From Bacteroidales bacterium (GTDB taxonomy: Bacteria > Bacteroidota > Bacteroidia > Bacteroidales > UBA7960), in assembly GCA_007122505.1 (NCBI GenBank), contig SKTQ01000197.1:1-8367 (forward strand): DNA of 8,367 nt. Reading direction: 5' to 3'. Below, piece by piece: positions 1 to 5,536 of the stretch. The position numbers and the translations under genes are program-made. The stretch's first letter is position 1. The number at the start of each line of letters is the position of its first letter. The notes beneath the pieces were generated by a model, which saw only the letters and a list, made by a program, of their open reading frames with translations, did not search any database and was not told the DNA's origin.

Positions 1-86
1 AGCTGTGAAGCCATCCATGCTGCATTGGTATTTACCGTTTGTCCAATCAGTAATTCTTCACCAATAGATATAATAAAAGCATCCAT
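1..86 (-). CDS. cinA: CinA family protein, N-terminal fragment (cut by window edge)
   Basis: Only the first 28 codons and part of the 29th are in the window. Reading the minus strand from the ATG at 86-84 gives MDAF followed by IISIGEELLIGQTVNTNA and WMASQ. This is the hallmark N-terminus of CinA (competence/damage-inducible protein A, COG1058), where the first beta strand of the MoCF-like domain reads xIIxIGDELLxGQxxNTN. In the family this domain has ADP-ribose pyrophosphatase activity and is usually fused to a C-terminal nicotinamide-nucleotide amidase domain, which would lie outside the window. The ATG was chosen because the family motif starts about five residues after it; an in-frame TTG lies six codons further upstream but adds nothing recognisable. 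A TAnnTTTG-type promoter element lies just upstream. The gene is divergent from the nucleoside phosphorylase. Confidence 0.88.
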   Translation of the reverse strand, partial: MDAFIISIGEELLIGQTVNTNAAWMASQ

Positions 87-101
87 ATTGACAATTTTTC
101 T

Positions 102-109
102 CAAAAATA
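102..109 (-). promoter_or_regulatory. Candidate Bacteroidota -7 element for cinA
   Basis: On the minus strand this reads TATTTTTG, an exact match to the Bacteroidota sigma-ABfr -7 consensus TAnnTTTG. It sits 15 nt ahead of the cinA start codon, which implies a very short leader. No TTTG -33 box is seen at about 19 nt upstream, so support rests on the -7 element and its position. Confidence 0.4.
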
Positions 110-160
110 AGCATTATACGGTCAGTGCGGGTTATATTAGGTAATTATTTTAATTATTGA

Positions 161-168
161 TATTTTTG
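161..168 (+). promoter_or_regulatory. Candidate Bacteroidota -7 element for the nucleoside phosphorylase gene
   Basis: The sequence TATTTTTG matches the TAnnTTTG consensus exactly. TTAG at 137-140, 20 nt upstream, is one base away from the TTTG -33 box. Transcription would begin near 173-176, leaving a leader of about 30 nt that contains the AGGAG at 191-195. It faces away from the matching element that serves cinA. Confidence 0.5.
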
Positions 169-202
169 CCGCTTTTACTGCAAAAAGGAAAGGAGTTATG
201 CT

Positions 203-1081
203 ATGAGAAAGTTCAGGGAGTCAGAGCTGATCATTAACCCCAACGGAAGCATATACCATCTCAACCTGCAACCGGAACAGGTTGCCGGGAAAGTGATACT
301 GGTCGGAGACCAGGGAAGGGTGCCGATGGTATCGGCACATTTTGACAAAATTGAACACAAATCCCACAACAGGGAGTTTGTCACCCACACGGGACTATAT
401 AAAAATCAACCGGTTACTGTTCTCTCAACAGGTATCGGTACCGACAATATTGACATCGTGCTGAATGAACTCGATGCTTTGGCAAACATCGACTTCCGGA
501 GCCGAACAACAAAGGATCAGCTAACATCGCTGGAAATCATCCGGCTGGGGACCTCGGGAGCCATGCAAAAAGACATTCCGGTTGACACTCTTGTAGCCTC
601 CTCACACGGCCTGGGCTTCGACGGTCTGTTGCATTTTTATGACTATGACAGCCGTTTGCTGGCAACTGAAATAACAGAAGCCTTCGTAAAGTATACATCC
701 TGGAACGAAAAACTGCCCTATCCGTATATCGTCGCCGCAAATGACAAATTACTGAAAAGGATTGCTTACGACATGACCTCAGGTATTACGGCCACTGCCA
801 ACGGCTTTTTTGGCCCCCAGGGACGTGAATTGAGGATACCCCTTGCATACCCCGATCTGAACCAAAGAATTGAAAGCTTTCAGTTCCACAATCATCGCAT
901 CACAAACTTCGAAATGGAAACCTCTGCGCTCTATGCTCTGGGCAAAATACTTGGCCACAAAACCCTGACAGTATGCAGCATCATCGCCAACAGGGCAAGA
1001 AAAGAGTATAGCGCTGATTACAAAAAAACCGTTGAAGAAATGATCGCCCGTGTTTTGGACAGATTTGTGTCAGAGGACTAA
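203..1081 (+). CDS. Nucleoside phosphorylase, uridine phosphorylase-like (NP-I family)
   Basis: 292 aa, a normal or slightly long NP-I family protein. These enzymes phosphorolyse a nucleoside to a free base and (deoxy)ribose-1-phosphate in the cytoplasm for nucleoside salvage. Visible family features in order: a phosphate-binding loop with GDQGRV (residues 35-40), STGIGTDN (75-82), IRLGTSGAMQ (113-122, containing the conserved Arg and the GTxGxxQ pattern of uridine phosphorylases), and NFEMETSALY (235-244), the ribose-contacting EMET/EMES signature. Base specificity cannot be settled: the segment around 198-212 (TANGFFGPQGREL) differs from the E. coli Udp base-binding region, so a purine or broad-specificity enzyme is possible. 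The start at 203 follows AGGAG (191-195) with a 7-nt gap. A two-codon ATG-CTA-TGA minigene (198-206) overlaps the start and is probably chance. The gene is preceded by its own promoter and is divergent from cinA. Confidence 0.9.
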   Translation: MRKFRESELIINPNGSIYHLNLQPEQVAGKVILVGDQGRVPMVSAHFDKIEHKSHNREFVTHTGLYKNQPVTVLSTGIGTDNIDIVLNELDALANIDFRSRTTKDQLTSLEIIRLGTSGAMQKDIPVDTLVASSHGLGFDGLLHFYDYDSRLLATEITEAFVKYTSWNEKLPYPYIVAANDKLLKRIAYDMTSGITATANGFFGPQGRELRIPLAYPDLNQRIESFQFHNHRITNFEMETSALYALGKILGHKTLTVCSIIANRARKEYSADYKKTVEEMIARVLDRFVSED

Positions 1082-1095
1082 CACCCAGGCAATTT

Positions 1096-1119
1096 TTGAC
1101 AAATATCTCTGATTGTCAA
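1096..1119. terminator. Weak hairpin after the phosphorylase gene (possible terminator or operator)
   Basis: TTGACAA (1096-1102) and TTGTCAA (1113-1119) form a perfect 7-bp inverted repeat with a 10-nt loop, 15 nt past the stop codon, followed by an AT-rich stretch. The stem has only two G-C pairs, so it would be a weak terminator; a protein-binding palindrome is equally possible. Confidence 0.25.
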
Positions 1120-1128
1120 TTATTTTCT

Positions 1129-1168
1129 AATCCGCCTTCATTTCATCAGAACCGGAAATCCGCCTTCA
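1129..1168. repeat. 12-bp direct repeat pair in the intergenic region
   Basis: AATCCGCCTTCA occurs exactly at 1129-1140 and again at 1157-1168, starts 28 bp apart. The pair lies between the phosphorylase gene and the candidate promoter of the next gene. It could be a tandem regulator site or the remains of a small duplication; nothing in the window decides this. Confidence 0.5.
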
Positions 1169-1197
1169 ATTTGCCGTTGAAGAATGATCGAATTGAT

Positions 1198-1205
1198 TAC
1201 TTTTG
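1198..1205 (+). promoter_or_regulatory. Candidate Bacteroidota -7 element for the transglutaminase-like gene
   Basis: TACTTTTG fits TAnnTTTG exactly. GTTG at 1176-1179, 18 nt upstream, is a one-mismatch -33 box. The implied leader is about 40 nt. The 12-bp direct repeats lie just upstream of this element. Confidence 0.4.
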
Positions 1206-1251
1206 TTTTGCACGGTAAACATTTGTCAACACTTATTAAACCGGGTTATAC

Positions 1252-2142
1252 ATGACAGAGCTAAAAAATGGGCGTAGCATCAGGGCATTGGTTAGTATGC
1301 TGGATGAGCCGGACCCTGCTGTTTTCAAAGATATTGCCGATAAGATCCTGCATTTTGGAGAAGCAGCCATCCCTTTTTTGGAAGCCGGTTTGCTTGAAAC
1401 CCGCGACGAGAACCTCAGGACACGTTTTGAAGAGTTGATTGGCAACATTCAGCGCGAGGCCGTTTTTGAAGGACTAAGCCGATGGGCAAAGGATGGTGAA
1501 AACAATGACCTTTTATCTGCATGGCTGCTTGTTACAAAACTACATTATCCCAATGTGAATAATGATGATATTGGGAATGAGATCAGTACCATTCGCCGGG
1601 ATGTATGGATGGAGATGAATGAAAACCTTACCGCGCTTGAAAAAGTAAAGGTTTTTAACCATGTTTTTTATCAGATACATCAGTTTCATGCCAACCTTGA
1701 AAACTATCATGATCCGGATAATTCCTTTGTCAACAGGGTTTTACAAAATCGTACAGGCAACCCCCTAAGCATTGGCATCCTGTATTTGTTGGTCGCGCAA
1801 AGCCTTGATATGCCCATCGCAGGAATCAATCTGCCCGAACATTTTGTCCTTGCTTACCTCGGTGAAACCATTGACCCCCAAAGCATGCAAATGAAAAAGA
1901 ATATACCCCTTTTCTATATCAATGCCTTTAGCAATGGCGCTGTTTTTTCCGCCAGGGAAATCAATGACTTTTTGACAAAACTGGGCCTTGAACCACTCCC
2001 TTCTTTTTTTCGACCATGCACCCATAAAGACATCATCATGCGTATGGTAAACAACCTGGTATTTGCCTATTCGCAAAACGAACAGGAAGACAGAAAAAGG
2101 GACATGGAAGTATTGCGCGACAGGTTGAAGAAAACCTTTTGA
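1252..2142 (+). CDS. SirB1/transglutaminase-like family protein
   Basis: 296 aa, the usual length for the family often annotated as 'transglutaminase-like' (Transglut_core2, SirB1 type). Residues 1-75 look like an alpha-helical, HEAT-like region (alternating DPAVFKDIADKILHFG and AIPFLEAGLLE helices). The core is at 160-205: NRTGNPLSIGILYLLVAQ (166-183), then DMPIAGINLPEHFVL (186-200), which matches the R-x-G-x-P-x-S-x-G-x-LY and G-x-x-x-P-x-HF pattern of the family. The catalytic cysteine of true transglutaminases is not apparent: Ser173 or Gly175 occupies that region. His197 and Asp208 (in ETIDPQ) could be the remaining triad-like positions. Its biochemical role is not established. No Shine-Dalgarno precedes the ATG at 1252, normal for Bacteroidota. 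It ends 190 bp before the aminomutase gene and probably is not part of that pathway. Confidence 0.82.
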   Translation: MTELKNGRSIRALVSMLDEPDPAVFKDIADKILHFGEAAIPFLEAGLLETRDENLRTRFEELIGNIQREAVFEGLSRWAKDGENNDLLSAWLLVTKLHYPNVNNDDIGNEISTIRRDVWMEMNENLTALEKVKVFNHVFYQIHQFHANLENYHDPDNSFVNRVLQNRTGNPLSIGILYLLVAQSLDMPIAGINLPEHFVLAYLGETIDPQSMQMKKNIPLFYINAFSNGAVFSAREINDFLTKLGLEPLPSFFRPCTHKDIIMRMVNNLVFAYSQNEQEDRKRDMEVLRDRLKKTF

Positions 2143-2261
2143 GCGGTGTTTATGACACGGCATGTTTTTTCGAAATTATCCCGGGCAGTTTGCCAAAGAT
2201 TTTCCAGCTGAAATTCAATAATAAATTGCCATTCCGGTTATTAAATGTCAATGGTTTCCAT

Positions 2262-2269
2262 TACCTTTG
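2262..2269 (+). promoter_or_regulatory. Candidate Bacteroidota -7 element for the aminomutase gene
   Basis: TACCTTTG, within TTACCTTTGC, is an exact TAnnTTTG match and a form common in this phylum. No clear TTTG -33 box is seen about 19 nt upstream. The leader would be about 55 nt and A-rich just before the ATG at 2333, as is typical for Bacteroidota genes without a Shine-Dalgarno. This makes the aminomutase the likely first gene of the metabolic block. Confidence 0.5.
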
Positions 2270-2332
2270 CATGCAGACAGACAAGATTTGAATTTTCCCC
2301 AACATATTGTATAACAACAAAATAAAAATCAA

Positions 2333-3964
2333 ATGTCTCATACCCACACTTTGAATCCGTCAGTTAAGGACCAGCATCAGGAATTTGTGCCCACCAAAAA
2401 ACTGCATATCGGGCCAAACGACATCCGAAACATCATGGATCGCTATCGTTATTCAGACGATGTGCGCGCTGTCATTGAGCGTGAGCATCTGCTGCCTGCA
2501 GGCTTGCTTACGCGTCTCCACTCGGCTTATCCGCAATATTCCGGCTTCATGGAGTCAACCCCTTTCTTATTTACCGATAAAGAAAGATTTGCCGGCATGC
2601 GCGGCTTCAGGGAAATTGTTGACATTTTGGAAAAAAATGGTATTCTTATCGGCCATATTAAGGAAAGAGAGTTGTTTGTGGATGTATATCGTTTTTTGGC
2701 TACCAAACATGTTCTCAATAAAATCAACTGGAACAACTTCGAAAAAGACTCCCTGTTTCAACTGGTTATTCCACAGCCCGGCATGATCAAGGGCGATGTG
2801 GTTAAAGCCTACAAAGAAGCTTCAACCGATGAGGAGAAACAAAGGATTGTCAAAGAATATCAGAAAAAAACCAATCCCCATGATGGCAAACAATTGTTGA
2901 ACAAACCCTGGTTTTTGAATGAAGATGGGGAACTCGAGATACTTAGAGGCAGTCAGCATAAATATCCGCAGTGCCAGCTCATTTTTGACATCACCACACA
3001 AAATTGTTTTACATTTTGCACCTATTGTTTCCGTCATGCCCAGGTTCGCGGCGATGAAGATATGTTTGTGCAGGAAGACATTGAGCAGGTACTGGGCTAT
3101 ATCCGGAAGCACAAGGAAGTTACCGACATGCTCATTACCGGGGGCGATGCAGGATATATCACCTTTGACCGGTTTGAAAAATACGTGCGTCCCTTCATTG
3201 AAGATGAAGAATTGATGCATATCAAGAACCTCCGTCTGGGAACCAGGGTGCTTACTTTTCATCCTGAGATGATCCTTAGCAGTGATTACAATCCATTCCT
3301 TGAATTGTACCGTGAGCTTACCGATCATGGCATCCAGGTAGTGATGATGGCGCATTTTTCCACGCCGAGGGAGGTGCTGAATCCATCTGCCGTGGCAGCG
3401 ATCCGTCGCCTGAAATCCTATGGTGTAACCATCAAAAGCCAGAGCCCTGTGATGCATCACATCAGCCTTTTCTCCGATGAATACGGCAAAATCGATGTTG
3501 ACCGTTCAGCCCAAAACTGGATCGACCTCGGAAACATCCTCTCCATGGTGGGTGTAGGTTTTCATTCCATGTACTGCGCAAGACCGACCGGTGAGCACCA
3601 TTATTTTACCGCACCGCTTGCCGATATCAACAAAGTTTTCAGCAAGGTTTACCGCACACTTCCGTCAATCAGCCGTCCATCAAGATATATCACCATGACT
3701 TCCTCAGCAGGGAAGGTGTCTCTGCTTGGCATGCTGGAGGTAAAAGGAGAAAAATTATTTGCATTGAAGTTCAATGAAGGCCGTAATATGGAATGGCTCG
3801 ATAAGGTGTATCTCGCTAAATATGACGAAAAACAGAACACCATCGAAAAACTCAAACCTTACGATGCTGACAAGTATTTTTATGAGGATGAGCTGGCCGA
3901 AATAGAACGTACCCTTGAGCAAAATCTGCAGAAGCGGATTGATGAAGATGAAGCATCCTCCTAA
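2333..3964 (+). CDS. KamA-family radical SAM amino acid 2,3-aminomutase, divergent
   Basis: 543 aa. Family members use a [4Fe-4S] cluster, S-adenosylmethionine and PLP to move an amino group from C2 to C3 of an amino acid. The cluster motif is CFTFCTYC (Cys225, Cys229, Cys232: CxxxCxxC), preceded by HKYPQ as in KamA. GGDA follows at 270-273, then LRLGTR (300-305), AHFSTPRE (340-347, equivalent to KamA HFNHPNE) and KSQSPV (368-373). Lys461 in SSAGK aligns with the PLP lysine of clostridial KamA, whose PGGGGK loop is not kept. By position, the two aspartates that bind the lysine side-chain amine in KamA become Ala416 (followed by Arg417, in YCARP) and Thr454, so lysine is doubtful and an acidic substrate is plausible. 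There are about 100 extra N-terminal residues before the cluster compared with the 416-residue clostridial enzyme. Exact function is unproven; 2-aminoadipate or glutamate aminomutase are candidates. Confidence 0.85.
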   Translation: MSHTHTLNPSVKDQHQEFVPTKKLHIGPNDIRNIMDRYRYSDDVRAVIEREHLLPAGLLTRLHSAYPQYSGFMESTPFLFTDKERFAGMRGFREIVDILEKNGILIGHIKERELFVDVYRFLATKHVLNKINWNNFEKDSLFQLVIPQPGMIKGDVVKAYKEASTDEEKQRIVKEYQKKTNPHDGKQLLNKPWFLNEDGELEILRGSQHKYPQCQLIFDITTQNCFTFCTYCFRHAQVRGDEDMFVQEDIEQVLGYIRKHKEVTDMLITGGDAGYITFDRFEKYVRPFIEDEELMHIKNLRLGTRVLTFHPEMILSSDYNPFLELYRELTDHGIQVVMMAHFSTPREVLNPSAVAAIRRLKSYGVTIKSQSPVMHHISLFSDEYGKIDVDRSAQNWIDLGNILSMVGVGFHSMYCARPTGEHHYFTAPLADINKVFSKVYRTLPSISRPSRYITMTSSAGKVSLLGMLEVKGEKLFALKFNEGRNMEWLDKVYLAKYDEKQNTIEKLKPYDADKYFYEDELAEIERTLEQNLQKRIDEDEASS

Positions 3965-4003
3965 AGGTATTGTCCTCCACCTGACTGGTAAATGATTCAA
4001 ATA

Positions 4004-4034
4004 GCCCGGAAATGTATTGCACTTGTTTCCGGGC
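4004..4034. terminator. GC-rich hairpin between aminomutase and CoA-transferase genes
   Basis: GCCCGGAAA (4004-4012) and TTTCCGGGC (4026-4034) are perfectly complementary over 9 bp, with two possible G-U pairs extending the stem inward. It lies 40 nt after the aminomutase stop and 25 nt before the CoA-transferase start. No U-run follows, so it may be a leaky terminator, an attenuator or an mRNA-end stabiliser rather than a classical intrinsic terminator. Confidence 0.55.
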
Positions 4035-4059
4035 ATATAACACATCCAAACATCCATTC

Positions 4060-4773
4060 ATGATAAATAAAATTATTCAAACACCGGCAGAAGCGGTTGC
4101 AGATGTTTTTAATGGTGCAACCGTGATGATCAGTGGCTTTGGCGAAGCGGGCAGCCCCATTGAACTGATCCATGCGCTCATAGACAAAGGTGCGCGTGAT
4201 CTTGTGGTGATCAGCAACAACACCGGGAGTGGCCATGTAGGGCTTGCCGCGCTCATCGAAAACAGGCAGGTTCGTAAAATGATCTGCTCTTTCCCGCGGA
4301 GCACAAATTCAAAGGTTTTCCCCGAGTTGTACAAGCGGGGAGAAATTGAGCTGGAACTTGTTCCGCAGGGTACGCTTGCAGAGCGGATCCGTGCCGGAGG
4401 GGCAGGCATACCGGCATTCTTTACCCCGACATCGGTAGGAACTCCCCTGGCCGAAGGGAAAGAGGTGCGGGAGTTTAACGGCCAGCTGTTTGTGATGGAG
4501 CATGCCATTCGTGCCGATTTTGCCCTGGTGAAATGTCATGCCGCTGATCGCTACGGTAATCTTGTGTACAACAAAACGGCCCGTAACTTTGGTCCGGTGA
4601 TGTGTACCGCTGCCGAAACAGCCATTGTTCAGGCCAGAAAAGTTGTGGAACCCGGTCAGATAGACCCGGAAGCGGTAGTTACGCCGGGAATCTTTGTCAA
4701 GCGGGTGGTGGAAGTTACGAACCCTGCTGATGAATCTAAACTTGTAGCAGAAGAGAGGAGGTATCCATGGTAA
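4060..4773 (+). CDS. pcaI: 3-oxoacid (3-oxoadipate-type) CoA-transferase subunit A
   Basis: 237 aa from the chosen ATG at 4060; the family protein typically begins MINK, as here. An ATG 16 codons upstream would place translation inside the 4004-4034 hairpin and adds no conserved residues. Family I CoA-transferase alpha subunit: GFGEAGSP (26-33) is the CoA-binding G-x-G/F-G loop, then ISNNTGSG (51-58), VPQGTLAERIRAGGAG (101-116), TARNFGP (173-179) and VTPGIFV (207-213). The VRKMICSFPR stretch (71-80) followed by VFPELYKRGEIELE matches PcaI rather than ScoA or AtoD, which have SYVGEN- or SHIGTN-type segments there. PcaIJ moves CoA from succinyl-CoA to 3-oxoadipate. Overlaps subunit B by 7 nt, implying coupled translation. 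The true acceptor here could be another 3-oxo acid. Confidence 0.88.
   Translation: MINKIIQTPAEAVADVFNGATVMISGFGEAGSPIELIHALIDKGARDLVVISNNTGSGHVGLAALIENRQVRKMICSFPRSTNSKVFPELYKRGEIELELVPQGTLAERIRAGGAGIPAFFTPTSVGTPLAEGKEVREFNGQLFVMEHAIRADFALVKCHAADRYGNLVYNKTARNFGPVMCTAAETAIVQARKVVEPGQIDPEAVVTPGIFVKRVVEVTNPADESKLVAEERRYPW
4756..4761 (+). promoter_or_regulatory. Strong Shine-Dalgarno for CoA-transferase subunit B
   Basis: AGGAGG lies inside the end of the subunit A gene, 5 nt before the ATG at 4767. It decides the subunit B start and supports reinitiation or coupled translation across the 7-nt overlap. Confidence 0.75.
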
Positions 4774-5426
4774 ACAATACAGAGAAAATTGGCTGGGAGG
4801 TTCAGGAAATGGCCCAGAAGGTAGCACTGGATATCCCGGACGGTGCCTATGTAAACCTTGGAATAGGTATCCCCGAAATGGTTTCCGGGCTTGTACCAGA
4901 AGGCCGTGAGGTAATATATCATACCGAAAACGGTCTCCTTGGTATGGGCCCCCTGCCACCGGCCGGTGAGGAAGACCCGGAATTGATCAACGCCGGCAAA
5001 AAATGCGTCACGGCTATTCCAGGAGCCTGCTATTTTCATCACGCCGACAGCTTTACCATGATCCGCGGGAAACATATCGACATTTGCGTGCTGGGAGCAT
5101 TGCAGATTTCCGAATCCGGCGACCTGGCAAACTGGTCAACCGGTGACGAAAAAGCCATTCCTGCCGTTGGTGGAGCCATGGACCTCGTTGCAGGCGTCAA
5201 AACCATTTTTGTCATCAGCAAACATGTCACCAAAACCGGTGAACCCAAAATCGTGAAATCCTGTACGTATCCACTGACAGGAAAAGCGGTTGTTGACCGG
5301 ATCTATACTGATCTGGCCATCATTGATGTGACACCTAAAGGTTTGTTTGTCAGGGAAATGGCACCGGGCGTCACGATGGACTACCTTCAGGAGCGAACAG
5401 AAGCCGCCTTGCATCAATATGAATAA
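4767..5426 (+). CDS. pcaJ: 3-oxoacid (3-oxoadipate-type) CoA-transferase subunit B
   Basis: 219 aa, the normal length for the beta subunit. It carries the catalytic glutamate, Glu54, in TENGLLGMGP (53-62); this residue forms the glutamyl-CoA thioester intermediate in family I CoA-transferases. Other conserved blocks are GAYVNLGIGIP (26-36), INAGK (74-78), FHHADSFTMIRG (90-101), IDICVLGALQ (104-113), GDLANW (118-123), PAVGGAMDL (132-140) and CTYPLTG (166-172). GEEDPELINAGK and HHADSF are strongly PcaJ-like. With subunit A it would make an alpha2beta2 cytoplasmic enzyme activating a 3-oxo acid for the thiolase encoded downstream. Start set by AGGAGG at 4756-4761. Acetoacetate is a possible alternative substrate, since ScoB proteins share many of these motifs. 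Confidence 0.9.
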   Translation: MVNNTEKIGWEVQEMAQKVALDIPDGAYVNLGIGIPEMVSGLVPEGREVIYHTENGLLGMGPLPPAGEEDPELINAGKKCVTAIPGACYFHHADSFTMIRGKHIDICVLGALQISESGDLANWSTGDEKAIPAVGGAMDLVAGVKTIFVISKHVTKTGEPKIVKSCTYPLTGKAVVDRIYTDLAIIDVTPKGLFVREMAPGVTMDYLQERTEAALHQYE

Positions 5427-5536
5427 AACATTTTTTGAGGTCATTTATCCATCATAAGATGATACTGATACACAGGCCGAAACAGACCTGAAAGCACAAG
5501 ATTATTTGCAGTTTTACAATATTTATTTTCCGAAAC

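Noticed and set aside
2184..2194. Small GGCA-GTT-TGCC inverted repeat after the transglutaminase-like gene
   Set aside because: A 4-bp stem is expected by chance and has no U-run; not enough to call a terminator.
2822..3460. A 212-codon minus-strand open frame inside the aminomutase gene
   Set aside because: Antisense to the radical SAM core, including the cluster-binding region; no recognisable protein features.
4012..4059. Upstream ATG at 4012 as the start of CoA-transferase subunit A
   Set aside because: It would put the first codons inside the 4004-4034 hairpin and adds 16 residues with no family similarity. The ATG at 4060 gives the usual MINK start.
2333..5426. Standard clostridial-type lysine fermentation cluster (kamA plus atoDA)
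   Set aside because: No kamDE, kdd, kce or kal genes are present, the aminomutase lacks the lysine-binding aspartates, and the CoA-transferase is PcaIJ-like rather than AtoDA-like.
5442..5536. Promoter for the aminotransferase in the 110-nt gap before it (ATTATTTG near 5501-5508)
   Set aside because: It fails the conserved TA of TAnnTTTG and has no -33 box; nothing else in the gap is convincing, so read-through from the CoA-transferase genes is simpler.
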